This document shows positions 1-9,632 of a stretch of DNA of 64,000 nt, in pieces. Source of the DNA: Owenweeksia sp965229445 (GTDB taxonomy: Bacteria > Bacteroidota > Bacteroidia > Flavobacteriales > Schleiferiaceae); assembly GCA_965229445.1 (NCBI GenBank), contig OZ245876.1, forward strand, positions 1,116,001-1,180,000, in the 5' to 3' direction. The notes beneath the pieces were generated by a model. It saw nothing but the letters and a program-made list of their open reading frames with translations. It was not told the origin of the DNA and searched no databases. Numbering within the stretch: the first letter of the stretch is position 1; each line of letters begins with the position of its first letter. The position numbers and the translations under genes are program-made.

Positions 1-3000
1 ATGGCGTACATCCTGAAATTTCACCGAAACTAAATCCGGCACTTGGCAGAGGAAGGGTGTAGAACATTTGCATGGAAGTGTCCGTAGCACAACCAAATGC
101 ACTCGAAACACTAAGCCTAACCCACACAGTATCGGAAGGATTGTTAATAGAATAGCTAATTGCATGAATTCCTGTATCCTGAGAAACAATATCCCCGTTT
201 CTGTCTATTACTTCCCAATAATACTCGTCATTAGGATAGCTTAAAACCTGGGTGTTAATCAAGCTAGAATCTATACTAAACGGAGCACAGTTTACATTTT
301 GTAATGTGGAAAAGCTCGATACTGGTCTAGGCCTGATGATTAGCGTATCTAAAGTCGTATCCGTACACCCAAATGCATTAGTAGCGACCAGTGATATGAC
401 AAAAACACTATCAACAAAACCATTATTACTAAACACCGCCGTGGGTACAGAATCGGTTGAAGTTTGTCCATTGCCAAAATCCCAGAAAAAGCTCATGCTG
501 CTTCTGTTCATTCCGGTTTGATTAGGCGTAGACAAATTTTGAAAGCTTACCGTTATTGGTCCGCAAGTATCGCTGGTCAGTGGAATGAAAGAGGCAGTAG
601 GTCTGGGATATACTGTAAACCATTGGGCAGTTGTGTCGTAACATCCTGTTATAGAGTCAGTTACTCTGAGGGTGATTCGGTATCTTACACTATCAGAGCT
701 GCTGTTTGGAAGAATGATGGTCGGAACGTTATTCGCAGCGCCTTGTATGGTAGCAGGAGCTGATACACCCCATAGATAACTGAGGTTGTTTCCAACCGAG
801 ATGCTAGAGGCATTGATTATTGCGGGTCCGCATTCTGCAGGTGGCAAAGTGAAGTTAGCTATCGGTCTGCTGCTAATAACAATACTTTGAATAATTGTAT
901 CGGTACAGCCATTTGCTGATACAGCTAGTCCAATGCTGTATGTTGAGTCAAATCCAGTCTGGTTCGGAGGAAAATCAACCAAAGTGTTTTGATCACTGGC
1001 GTTATAGATAGTTACACCCGAATCGGAGGTAAACCATTGGAAAGAAGAGCCGGCAACGGAACTTGTCCCATTTAAGGGTATGCTGTCTGTTGCGCAGATC
1101 CCGGAGGGTAAGCTAAAATTCCCAACCGGCTGGGGATATACCACCACACTATCGGTTATACTGTCCTGGCAACCACTGCTTGCTGAAATAATTAGTTTGA
1201 TAAAAACTGTAGAATCACTATTACCCGTGTTGGATAGTAAGAATATTGGGTTTTGGACGGTACTGACCAGACTTCCGTTTATGTACCATGCATGATTAAC
1301 ACCCGTAGAAGATGAATCGAAGGCAAGAACTCTTAAGGGAGAACATCCGGAACCACTATGAGAAAATGAAGCTTGCGGAAGGGCCAGGACCGTGACCAGA
1401 ACGGTATCATAAAAAACACATGCAGCACCATTCGCTTTTTGATAGATTAGGCTGAAAGTGCCTAAGCCAGTCAAAATTGGGTCAAATGAGGTTCCACTAA
1501 CACCTGGACCACTCCATGTCCCACCTACAGTACCTTGGTTATTCAAATCATATACGCCGCTGCCAATGCACAGGCTGAAATCTGGACCACCATCCGCAGG
1601 ATTATTTGTATCTACTTGCACATTCACCGTATCCATAACGGTACACCCCATACTGTCGGTTATTGTGAATATTAGGTTTTGTGACACTGAGAAAGCCACA
1701 TAATATGGGTTGGCTATAGTGCTATCGGAAACTAGATTTCCAGGTGACCAATGATATAGATAAGGAGAATTCCCACCTGAAACCAGGCCATTTAAGAAGA
1801 CAGTATCTCCGTAGCAAACCAGTTCATCCGGTCCTGCATCGGCCAACAGATCATTTACAGTGATATTAAAAAGCAGACTGTCATAACATCCCACGTCATC
1901 ACTCACTCTAACCCACACTTGAGTTGAACTGGTGATGTTGGTAAGACTTATGTTTTGACTGTAGTTTATGTTTCCGGAACCCACTTCACCCCAACTGAAA
2001 TCATATGCACCACTGCCTCCTGTGGCTTGAATTAACTCCGTGATATCTGCTCCTGGGCAGATAAGCGTATCGGCAATAGAAGAAAGCACTGGTGCATTGG
2101 AGAAACCTAGCTTCATGGTGTCACTGGTTCCACCACACTGGTTGGTAGCCGAAACAATGACCGTATAAGACCCTAGCGAAGCAAAAGATATTATCGGCTC
2201 TAAGGATGACGAATCCGTTCCTCCGATGTAGCTCCATCCGGTATCTGGAAGGATCTGCCAAATTACTCTGCTGGTGGCTGGATCGCCACTTAGACTAAAA
2301 TTAAATGGACTCTGACTAAAGTCGACTACTCCACCACCACATTGCACATAATCCTGTGGCAGGTCAATTTGAGGTGGTTCAAGAATTAATACTTGTCTAC
2401 TTTGTATTCCCGAGCCGCAAATACTCTCCACCAGTAAACTAATAGTATAAAGTCCTGCCTGAGTAAACTCAACGCTTATGTTGGAATCAGTTGGAGCGCC
2501 GATAAAGTTTGCCCCGATTGGAGGGGAAATACTCCAGGTTAAATCAAGAGTATCACATCTCGTATATATATCAAACAAGTACCAAAAGTCTAAGGTGTCT
2601 ATATTTCCCACGCAAAGAGTATCTCCGGAAAATCCAAAATCGGGAGGTGGAATAGAATCAACACAAATAATGCGTTCTACGGTGTCTATCTCACATCCTG
2701 CTTGGTTACCAACATATTGTCTCACAGTATAAGTTCCGGGCTTGGTAAATAGAACATTGAGGTCTTCACTGCCTGGTGACCAGTTACTTGCATTGCCAGA
2801 TCCATTTCTATCACCGGTCCAGCCTGTAATGATATTATAATCTCCCGGCGAAATTTCCCAGACTAACAACACATTGGTGTCACAACCATTTAGCGCATTT
2901 ATACTACCCCATGACTGGTCTGATATTAAGGCGGTTTCACCGAGACAAATTCTTGGGGGAGCATCAAATGCTGCGGTAGGAGGATCTGAAATGTAAATAG

Positions 3001-4189
3001 GTTCCACGGTGGCTACAGATGGTGGCTGACACGGGGTCATGGCGGTAATCTGCACTTGAAAAGCATTCTGAAAGTTTACCGTGTTGTAACCACAAGATGG
3101 TTCAAAAAAGGTATGGATGATACTATCTGGAGGGGGATGATTAAATATTACCGGTGGAGTTCCGTCGTTCACTTCCACGATATAAACAGTACCGTTAGGA
3201 TTGCTGCTGGTATTGTTAATGGGGAATGTGAATGAGATTCCTGAACTGTCATTTGGTAAACATTTAACATTATTCCCTTTTATACTCAACCCGACACTTG
3301 GGTTGGAACCATAAAAGACTCTGATGCTATCTATGTTTCCACATCCAATGGCGTTTACCATTCTCAAGGTTACCGTGAAGAAACCTGTGCTGCTGTAAGT
3401 ATGGCTAACATATGGTGTGGGAAAGCTAGTGCCGGTCATCGGGGGAGAACCGTCACCGAAGTCAAGAATATAATTGGTATAGGTTGAGGGGTCTGTGGTA
3501 GAGCTGAAAAGAAAATTTCCATTGGCAGGTACACATCTTGAATAGACTTGTTGACCAAAGAAGATATTTGGGGTGCCGTTGCTACTAATGTTGGGTTGGG
3601 GTACTCCCAGTACGGTAAAGCTTGCAAAGGCAGTATCAGTACAACCGTGATCTGCAGCAACATACATTATTGTGTGCGTTCCAGGACCGGCAGCGGAAGG
3701 ATTAAAGCTGTTACCAGAAACACCAGGCCCAATAAAGGTGCCTCCTGGTGGGCTAAAACCGGCAAAATTGTGAATAGGATCACTGGCACAGAACGTCGTT
3801 AAAGCAGGGTTCCACCGCGCGGTGACCGGGTTACCAACCATAACATAAACGATTTGTGTACCAATTAGGTTACCACCAGAATCATAAATCAGAAGTGTGA
3901 CCGTTGCCGAGGTAGTGAAATTAATGCTATGTGGTCCTGATCCAATGGCTAACGCAGGATCGCCTTCGCCGAAGTCCCAACTGTATGTTTGTCCTGAAAC
4001 TACACCGTTAACCGAAAAGTCTACCAAAGTGTTCCCAGTACTACATAAGGAAACAGTATCTCCCACTATTGGCAGATCGGCGCGAATGGTTTGACCATGT
4101 GCGTAAGTGCTAATGGCCATTGCAGCCAGCACTATTGCGCACAGGTAAATCATCTTTTCCCGTAAAGAAGTAGAGTATGAGTGTTTCAT
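1..4189 (-). CDS. Giant PKD-repeat secreted surface protein, C-terminus beyond the window
   Basis: An uninterrupted minus-strand reading frame runs from an ATG at 4189 to the window edge, giving at least 1,396 residues with no stop. Residues about 13-36 form a signal peptide (positive start, then a hydrophobic run ending near AHGQ). The rest is a chain of PKD/Ig-like modules, seen as WDFGEGDP, LDFGDGSPP and FWDFGNGQ with following HTYSSTGFFTVTL-type strands. There are also repeats of the GGTWSGPGVSG type and evenly spaced Cys residues. Proteins of this kind in Bacteroidota are surface adhesins exported by the type IX system and usually end in a CHU_C/type B sorting domain; that end is outside the window. 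The short plus-strand frames across this region are antisense shadows. Met13 is an alternative start. Substrate and ligand are unknown. Confidence 0.85.
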   Translation of the reverse strand, partial: MKHSYSTSLREKMIYLCAIVLAAMAISTYAHGQTIRADLPIVGDTVSLCSTGNTLVDFSVNGVVSGQTYSWDFGEGDPALAIGSGPHSINFTTSATVTLLIYDSGGNLIGTQIVYVMVGNPVTARWNPALTTFCASDPIHNFAGFSPPGGTFIGPGVSGNSFNPSAAGPGTHTIMYVAADHGCTDTAFASFTVLGVPQPNISSNGTPNIFFGQQVYSRCVPANGNFLFSSTTDPSTYTNYILDFGDGSPPMTGTSFPTPYVSHTYSSTGFFTVTLRMVNAIGCGNIDSIRVFYGSNPSVGLSIKGNNVKCLPNDSSGISFTFPINNTSSNPNGTVYIVEVNDGTPPVIFNHPPPDSIIHTFFEPSCGYNTVNFQNAFQVQITAMTPCQPPSVATVEPIYISDPPTAAFDAPPRICLGETALISDQSWGSINALNGCDTNVLLVWEISPGDYNIITGWTGDRNGSGNASNWSPGSEDLNVLFTKPGTYTVRQYVGNQAGCEIDTVERIICVDSIPPPDFGFSGDTLCVGNIDTLDFWYLFDIYTRCDTLDLTWSISPPIGANFIGAPTDSNISVEFTQAGLYTISLLVESICGSGIQSRQVLILEPPQIDLPQDYVQCGGGVVDFSQSPFNFSLSGDPATSRVIWQILPDTGWSYIGGTDSSSLEPIISFASLGSYTVIVSATNQCGGTSDTMKLGFSNAPVLSSIADTLICPGADITELIQATGGSGAYDFSWGEVGSGNINYSQNISLTNITSSTQVWVRVSDDVGCYDSLLFNITVNDLLADAGPDELVCYGDTVFLNGLVSGGNSPYLYHWSPGNLVSDSTIANPYYVAFSVSQNLIFTITDSMGCTVMDTVNVQVDTNNPADGGPDFSLCIGSGVYDLNNQGTVGGTWSGPGVSGTSFDPILTGLGTFSLIYQKANGAACVFYDTVLVTVLALPQASFSHSGSGCSPLRVLAFDSSSTGVNHAWYINGSLVSTVQNPIFLLSNTGNSDSTVFIKLIISASSGCQDSITDSVVVYPQPVGNFSLPSGICATDSIPLNGTSSVAGSSFQWFTSDSGVTIYNASDQNTLVDFPPNQTGFDSTYSIGLAVSANGCTDTIIQSIVISSRPIANFTLPPAECGPAIINASSISVGNNLSYLWGVSAPATIQGAANNVPTIILPNSSSDSVRYRITLRVTDSITGCYDTTAQWFTVYPRPTASFIPLTSDTCGPITVSFQNLSTPNQTGMNRSSMSFFWDFGNGQTSTDSVPTAVFSNNGFVDSVFVISLVATNAFGCTDTTLDTLIIRPRPVSSFSTLQNVNCAPFSIDSSLINTQVLSYPNDEYYWEVIDRNGDIVSQDTGIHAISYSINNPSDTVWVRLSVSSAFGCATDTSMQMFYTLPLPSAGFSFGEISGCTP

Positions 4190-4838
4190 ATATACTTTAT
4201 CAACTTATTCTGAAGAACCAGGTCTTCATGAACTTGCCATAAAGCATACTCTACCACCAAGCAGCAATCCGGGAAGACAATTCTGATTGGGTATTATGGG
4301 AGATAGGGTAGAGTAATGTTTCATAACAAGGATTCAATTCATTTATAGGTTTAACAAATCTAGCAAGAATGCCATCGGAAAACATTCATATACTGCTAGT
4401 TGCAAACTATATTGTAATAGGAATCTTACAATAGTAAAACTTAATCAACTTGGGTTACTTACCAATATATCAGGCATTTGAGATAGCCCTAAAAAAGCAT
4501 GATTTTTTGGTACTGAGGGATGAATGGTGCTCGTTGCAGTTCATCGAAAGATGATCTGCGAAAATTGTGACTGCAGAAAAATCTACATTATAAGCAGCAG
4601 TTTTTCAGTCTGCTATAAATTTAAAATGTATGTGAACATCCAAAACCCAAAAGTAGTGTTCAAGCTTGCCGGTGATTAGCAAAATATGGACGGAAGCAGG
4701 TAAGAATAGGAGGGACCCAAAAAGCCTTGTTCCTCAATAGGAAATAGTGCGAAGAGAATGAGAAGCGATGGCAAAGGTGATCATCCAGTCAATCGGATCC
4801 AGAATGGATTGTAGAAGGTGATAAAGCGCTTTGGAACT
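4190..4838. other. Intergenic region of about 650 bp, no gene found
   Basis: No convincing coding frame was found on either strand between the two minus-strand surface-protein genes. On the minus strand a TAGATTTG box (complement of 4355-4362) fits the Bacteroidota TAnnTTTG -7 motif. It would give the PKD protein gene a leader of roughly 160 nt, but no well-spaced TTG -33 element accompanies it, so the promoter call is weak. No strong terminator is visible after the upstream gene. Confidence 0.4.
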
Positions 4839-6038
4839 CTAACGTATCAAGGTAATCGTTCCCCGTTTGCTTAATGTAGTAGATTCTCTAAGAACAAAGA
4901 ATTCGTACTCAATATTGTAAGTATATACACCAGCAGCACAATCGGTACTTCCACTGCATTTACCATCCCAGGCCACGCGAGGATCGTCAGCTTCAAAAAC
5001 CTTCTGGCCCCATCGGTCAAAGATGCTTAATCTGAATCTCTTGAATTCACAGCGTCTCTCGCTTGAGATTGGTGGTTGTTCAGCAAACACCCGGAATTGG
5101 TTATTATGATTATCTCCGTTTGGTGTAAATGCATTAGGAACAAATATTTTGCATTCATCACAATTAGCAGGCTCCACCACAATTGTATCGATATAAGTAC
5201 ATCCAGGATCACTTATTACCGCCGTATAGATTCCTGGTTCGGTGATATAAAAGTCTTTATCAGTAGAACCATTTTCTCCCCAAATGACACTCACATCAGG
5301 TGCATCTATTCTCAGGTCTATTCTTTGATCTGTGCAAATGATGGTGTCATCTGGCAGTTCAGGTAGATCATTGGGCACTACCTGAACAAAATCTATCAGG
5401 TAATAAGATAGGAAAGGATTGACAGATCCGGATAAGGGAATAACAGAAGTCTCAATATCGATTTTAAAATTACCAATAGTTACAAATTTTTCTCCCCCCT
5501 TGGCTTCATACACGCCACAGATGGCGGTCCAAAATCCCTCATTGACAATTACATCGGTGCTAACTACCTGAGGGTTAATCGGATAAATGTTCTCAAAGGG
5601 TACTGAATCTAAGGGTTGATTTGTGAGAGCTAGCCCGAGATTGTCAATACCATAGCTAACCACATTTTCGTTATGTGGTTTAACATAAAAAGTTACCCGA
5701 TACTTTTTACCCGCTTTAAGGGGTTCTTTAAGTTCACCGTGAAGATATTCACGGATGTAGGCGGTTCCACTGTCACCATACACAGAGATACCTGCATACG
5801 CACTGCCATCAAAAGGCTGTTCGTTTACGGTGAGAACAGGATTGCCAGGAGCTCCGCAGGCGGGATTAAAGAAATCAGGGGTGCCGAAGTAACTCCGCCA
5901 GGGTTCTGCGAATGCATTGAATACAGAATCCGTCACCGGACATGGTCCGGTGTTTTCAATGCTTGGATTAACTACCAGGTTTTGACCCCATGAGGTCCCC
6001 CAAAGTACTAATCCGAACAATAAAGAGAGTCTTCTCAT
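4839..6038 (-). CDS. Secreted protein with type B T9SS C-terminal sorting domain (CHU_C)
   Basis: The preferred start is the ATG at 6038, which begins a clean signal peptide (MRRLSLLFGLVLWGTSWGQ). The frame can be extended to a TTG at 6059, but that only adds seven residues ahead of the signal. The mature protein begins NLVVNPSIENTGPCP, an N-terminal module common in Bacteroidota secreted proteins and resembling jelly-roll binding domains. An Ig-like stretch follows (TICTDQRIDLRI... then GIYTAVISDPGC). The last ~90 residues are a classic gliding-motility-associated C-terminal domain: FVPNAFTPNGDNHNNQF, LSIFDRWGQKVFE, WDGK, AAGVYTYNI and a short basic end. Type IX secretion and cell-surface attachment or release are therefore expected. 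It is about 400 residues long and seems complete. Its ligand is not known. Confidence 0.88.
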   Translation of the reverse strand: MRRLSLLFGLVLWGTSWGQNLVVNPSIENTGPCPVTDSVFNAFAEPWRSYFGTPDFFNPACGAPGNPVLTVNEQPFDGSAYAGISVYGDSGTAYIREYLHGELKEPLKAGKKYRVTFYVKPHNENVVSYGIDNLGLALTNQPLDSVPFENIYPINPQVVSTDVIVNEGFWTAICGVYEAKGGEKFVTIGNFKIDIETSVIPLSGSVNPFLSYYLIDFVQVVPNDLPELPDDTIICTDQRIDLRIDAPDVSVIWGENGSTDKDFYITEPGIYTAVISDPGCTYIDTIVVEPANCDECKIFVPNAFTPNGDNHNNQFRVFAEQPPISSERRCEFKRFRLSIFDRWGQKVFEADDPRVAWDGKCSGSTDCAAGVYTYNIEYEFFVLRESTTLSKRGTITLIR

Positions 6039-6136
6039 ACCATTATAACTTGGCCACAAAATGTAAAGATGGCAAATTATCTCAAATAACTAATGAGCTA
6101 ACAGCGGGCTAAAATAAGTTAAACGCATCGTAAGTT

Positions 6137-6144
6137 TATATTTG
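6137..6144 (+). promoter_or_regulatory. Candidate -7 promoter box for the wbpD-wbpB pair
   Basis: TATATTTG matches the TAnnTTTG -7 consensus of Bacteroidota and lies 19 bp before the ATG at 6163. No TTG is present at the usual -33 spacing, so this rests on one half of the motif and on its position in the divergent intergenic region. Confidence 0.4.
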
Positions 6145-6162
6145 CTCGCTTAAAGGTTAACT

Positions 6163-6741
6163 ATGGCTGACGAAAATTATTATGCACATCCTTCCGCGAT
6201 TATCGATGAAGCTTGTGTAATTGGGGATAAAACCAAGATCTGGCACTTTAGTCATATCATGAGCAAATGTATAATCGGTACCGGTTGCAATATTGGTCAA
6301 AATGTAGTGGTTAGTCCTGAGGTTCAGCTTGGTAAAAATGTAAAAGTGCAGAACAATGTTTCTATTTACACGGGTGTTATCTGTGAAGATGATGTTTTTC
6401 TGGGTCCATCTATGGTGTTTACCAATGTCACCAATCCACGTAGTGCCATAGTACGCCGCGGTCAATATGAACGAACACTTGTTAAAAAAGGTGCCAGCAT
6501 TGGGGCAAATGCCACTATTGTATGCGGACATGATATCGGTAAATTTGCATTTATCGGCGCAGGGGCCGTAGTAACTAAGGAGGTGCCAGATTATGCACTG
6601 GTGGTGGGCAACCCCGCAAAGCAAATCGGATGGATGAGTGAATTTGGGCATCGCTTAGAATTTGATAAGAAAGGGATAGCAACTTGTCAGGAAAGTGGCG
6701 AGACCTATCAATTAATTGATAATAAAGTCAGCAAGCTTTAA
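6163..6741 (+). CDS. wbpD: WbpD/WlbB-like UDP-2-acetamido-3-amino-uronate N-acetyltransferase
   Basis: This 192-residue protein has the length and layout of WbpD/WlbB. Nearly the whole chain is left-handed beta-helix hexapeptide repeats (for example IIDEACVIGDKTKIWHFSHI, then CIIGTGCNIGQNVVV), and it ends with the usual VVGNPAKQIGW cap. WbpD/WlbB acetylates the 3-amino group of UDP-GlcNAc3NA using acetyl-CoA, on the cytosolic route to UDP-2,3-diacetamido-uronic acids. The next gene, a WlbA/WbpB-like oxidase, overlaps it by one base (TAATG), which strongly supports this pathway over a generic acetyltransferase. A WbpI-type epimerase lies at 39.7 kb in the same locus. Confidence 0.82.
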   Translation: MADENYYAHPSAIIDEACVIGDKTKIWHFSHIMSKCIIGTGCNIGQNVVVSPEVQLGKNVKVQNNVSIYTGVICEDDVFLGPSMVFTNVTNPRSAIVRRGQYERTLVKKGASIGANATIVCGHDIGKFAFIGAGAVVTKEVPDYALVVGNPAKQIGWMSEFGHRLEFDKKGIATCQESGETYQLIDNKVSKL

Positions 6742-7763
6742 TGGGTAACAAGGATCTTGTAAAATTTGCAATTGTAGGATGTGGTCATATCGGTAAGCGA
6801 CATGCTGAAATGGTAATCAATAATCCTGGGGCAGAGTTGGTAGCATTATGCGATATAAAATCCCCGGAGGATCTGGGAATAAAGAAATATCAAGTGCCCT
6901 GTTTTGCCAGTATGGAAGAATTACTGCAGGCCGACATAGCCATTGATGTTGTAGCCATTGCCACCCCGAATGGTCACCACGCGGATCAAGCGATCCAAGC
7001 CTTAAGGGCTCACAAGCACGTCGTGGTGGAAAAGCCTTTGGCGCTTACCAAATCAGATGCTGAGAAAGTAATCTTTACCGCACTTCATCACCATAGACAG
7101 GTATTTGCTGTGATGCAGAATCGGTATTCTCCTCCCTCAGAATGGGTCAAGGATATGATTACCAGTAACCAGCTAGGTAAGATAAACATGGTTCAGGTGA
7201 ACTGCTATTGGAATAGAGATGAACGCTATTATAAAGGAGACTCCTGGCATGGCAACAAGGCTCTAGATGGAGGAACCTTATTCACCCAATTCAGCCATTT
7301 TGTGGATATTATGTACTGGTTGTTTGGCGATATCAAGAATATCCAATGTCGCATGGCAGATTTCAACCACCATGACTTAACAGATTTTGAGGATAGTGGT
7401 GTGGTGAGTTTTGATTTTGTGGAAGGAGGGATGGGAGTGATTAATTTCTCAACATCATGTTGGGACAGGAATTTTGAAAGTAGTCTTACCATCTTGGCCG
7501 AAAAAGGTACGGTCAAAATTGGTGGTCAATACATGAATGAAGTGGAATATTGTCATGTAAAGAATTATGAGTTCCAGGAATTACCTCCTGCTAATCCTCC
7601 TAACGATTATGGACCCTATAAGGGTAGTGCCGCAAACCATGTCTATATCATTCAGAATGTAGTGGATGTTTTACAGGGCAAAGACAACATTACAACCAAC
7701 GCTCTGGAAGGTTTAAAAGTGGTGGATATAATAGAACGAATTTACCAGGCTTGTCAGTCTTAA
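6741..7763 (+). CDS. wbpB: WbpB/WlbA-like UDP-GlcNAcA 3-dehydrogenase (Gfo/Idh/MocA family)
   Basis: This is a Gfo/Idh/MocA oxidoreductase of 340 residues. It has an N-terminal Rossmann fold (IVGCGHIGKRH, residues 11-21), the EKPLAL signature at about residue 97, and the substrate-domain motif QFSHFVDIMYWLFG near residue 180. WbpB/WlbA oxidises the 3-hydroxyl of UDP-GlcNAc uronic acid to the 3-keto sugar, with a bound NAD. The start overlaps the stop of the wbpD-like gene by one base, so the two are probably translationally coupled. The 3-aminotransferase (WbpE) that should act between these two steps is not adjacent. Other Gfo/Idh/MocA functions are possible, but the pairing favours this one. 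Confidence 0.8.
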   Translation: MGNKDLVKFAIVGCGHIGKRHAEMVINNPGAELVALCDIKSPEDLGIKKYQVPCFASMEELLQADIAIDVVAIATPNGHHADQAIQALRAHKHVVVEKPLALTKSDAEKVIFTALHHHRQVFAVMQNRYSPPSEWVKDMITSNQLGKINMVQVNCYWNRDERYYKGDSWHGNKALDGGTLFTQFSHFVDIMYWLFGDIKNIQCRMADFNHHDLTDFEDSGVVSFDFVEGGMGVINFSTSCWDRNFESSLTILAEKGTVKIGGQYMNEVEYCHVKNYEFQELPPANPPNDYGPYKGSAANHVYIIQNVVDVLQGKDNITTNALEGLKVVDIIERIYQACQS

Positions 7764-7826
7764 TTACCTATTAACGAAAATATTATACTTCTTAACTCTC
7801 CTTAATATCATCTAGGGGAGATTTTC

Positions 7827-7834
7827 TACTTTTG
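7827..7834 (+). promoter_or_regulatory. Candidate -7 box upstream of the sulfate module
   Basis: TACTTTTG fits TAnnTTTG and ends 19 bp before the ATG of the SLC13 permease gene, within the 90-bp gap that separates the wbpDB pair from the sulfate genes. A matching -33 TTG was not seen. It would allow the permease-cysC-cysD unit to be expressed separately. Confidence 0.33.
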
Positions 7835-7853
7835 ACTGGAATGAAACAATGAC

Positions 7854-9632
7854 ATGCTCGCTCTGGAATCACAAATTCCTTTTGTCCTTGGTACAATACT
7901 CTTAATGATTGTTGTACTGGTCACTGACCGATTTAAAGCATCCCTGGTATTTCTGTTAGCAGCTACAGCGCTGATAATAGCAGGAAGTATTGCCTTGCCT
8001 GATCTTGTAGATGGTATTCGCAACCCTTCCATCTTAACCATCTTTGCCCTAATATTGATCACTGCAGGTATAAATGACCACTTTGATCTCGCCAAATTCT
8101 TTGATAAACTATTCGGCAGTGCCGGGAATCCACGTTCATTTATCATTCGCATGGGTCTCTCTGTGTCGGCGGTATCTTCGGTGATGAACAACACACCGGT
8201 AGTGGCGATGATGATGCCCTATGTGTATCAATGGGGTAAAAAACACAATATTAGTCCGTCAAGATTATTACTTCCCTTAAGTTACAGCGCTATTGTAGGT
8301 GGAGTCATTACTTTAATCGGAACCTCCACCAACCTCGTTTTGAATGGACTTTTGCGAGAGAATGCTCTTCCAACCCTGGGATTTCAGGATTTTCTTATTC
8401 CAGGAGTCCTTGTAACGCTAGGGGTACTTTTCTTTATGTATTTGTTTGCCCCAGCTCTCATTCCGGACAATAGGGATGTTTTAGAAGATATGGAGGATAA
8501 TGCCCGTAAGTATCTGGTTGAAACGATCATCGACATTAACTCTCCTCTCGCTGGAAAAAGCGTTGAAGATGCTGGTTTGAGAAACCTTGAAAGAGTATTC
8601 CTAACTGAAATAATCCGAGATGGTAAACGCATCGCGCCAGTAAGGCCTATTGAAACCATTAAGGCGCATGATATTCTGTTATTCGCTGGTGATACAACAG
8701 CAACCTTGGAGTTGATTGGTAAGATGGAGGGCCTTGATTTATCGAAGAAATCAAAGTTTGAGATTTCTGACAACGCTAAAATTGTAGAGGCTATCGTGTC
8801 GCAGAACAGTGAAATGGAGCGCCGAACCGCCAAGGAAGTAGGATTTAGAGAAAAATTTGATGCGGCCATTATCGGAATACATAGACAGGGAGAAAAGATT
8901 GCCGGCAAAATTGGGTCTATTCCCTTTAAAGCGGGTGATTTGTTACTGTTAACTGCTGGTTCGAGATTTTATGATCGCGCGCGAAGAACTAATGACCTGA
9001 TGGTAATCAACACGCATGAACCAAAGAAGGAATTACCCCAGGCAAGAGTTTGGATTTTCCTGACCAGTTTGTTGCTGGCAATAATCCTCATGGTTACCGG
9101 CTACGTAGATCTTTTTGCGGGATTACTGCTTATTCTCTTAACCCAGGTCTTGTTAAAGATGATTAATCTTGAAAAGATCAAGCAAAATATTAGTCTGGAC
9201 CTTCTGATTATCCTGATTTCTTCTCTCGCAATTGGAAAAGCTCTAATTGATTCCGGATCCGCAGATTATCTGACGACCCAAGTTTTCAACAATTCCCATA
9301 CTTGGAGTAACATGGTGTTGCTGATCAGCATATTTTTAAGCACTTTTATACTTACTTCCCTGGTAACCAACGTGGCAGCCATAACTATTGTATTCCCAAT
9401 TGTGTACAGTTTGACCACTGTGGTACAAATTCCCGCCCAGGCAATGTACTTGACTGCAGCTTTTGGTGCATCTTGCTGCTTCGCAACACCATTTGCTTAT
9501 CAAACAAACCTGATGGTGATGGAGGTTGGGAACTACAGATTTAAGGATTTTTTAAGGCTCGGTTTACCCGTTAGCCTGGTTTATGCGGTAATATTCCTTG
9601 GGTATGTAGGATTAAGATTTAATCTAATATGA
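7854..9632 (+). CDS. SLC13 (DASS) family permease with RCK_C domains, probable sulfate importer
   Basis: At 592 residues it shows the split architecture of SLC13/ArsB-type carriers with inserted TrkA-C (RCK_C) domains. Residues ~10-200 and ~400-592 are rich in membrane helices, and the middle holds two soluble RCK_C-like segments (for example NSPLAGKSVEDAGLRNLE and VGFREKFDAAIIGIHRQGE). The paired re-entrant motifs appear as SVMNNTPVVAMMMP and SLVTNVAAITIVFP. Family members carry sulfate, dicarboxylates or other anions with sodium. The sulfate assignment comes from context: the stop overlaps the cysC start by four bases, and cysD follows with another four-base overlap. It sits in the inner membrane. 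The ATG at 7854 is the only reasonable start. Confidence 0.85.
   Translation: MLALESQIPFVLGTILLMIVVLVTDRFKASLVFLLAATALIIAGSIALPDLVDGIRNPSILTIFALILITAGINDHFDLAKFFDKLFGSAGNPRSFIIRMGLSVSAVSSVMNNTPVVAMMMPYVYQWGKKHNISPSRLLLPLSYSAIVGGVITLIGTSTNLVLNGLLRENALPTLGFQDFLIPGVLVTLGVLFFMYLFAPALIPDNRDVLEDMEDNARKYLVETIIDINSPLAGKSVEDAGLRNLERVFLTEIIRDGKRIAPVRPIETIKAHDILLFAGDTTATLELIGKMEGLDLSKKSKFEISDNAKIVEAIVSQNSEMERRTAKEVGFREKFDAAIIGIHRQGEKIAGKIGSIPFKAGDLLLLTAGSRFYDRARRTNDLMVINTHEPKKELPQARVWIFLTSLLLAIILMVTGYVDLFAGLLLILLTQVLLKMINLEKIKQNISLDLLIILISSLAIGKALIDSGSADYLTTQVFNNSHTWSNMVLLISIFLSTFILTSLVTNVAAITIVFPIVYSLTTVVQIPAQAMYLTAAFGASCCFATPFAYQTNLMVMEVGNYRFKDFLRLGLPVSLVYAVIFLGYVGLRFNLI

Noticed and set aside
252..4094. 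Series of short plus-strand reading frames in the first 4 kb
   Set aside because: They are antisense to one continuous minus-strand frame with a signal peptide and PKD modules; none has its own protein-like features.
5076..5993. Plus-strand frames within the type B CTD protein gene
   Set aside because: Antisense shadows of a gene with a clear signal peptide and sorting domain.
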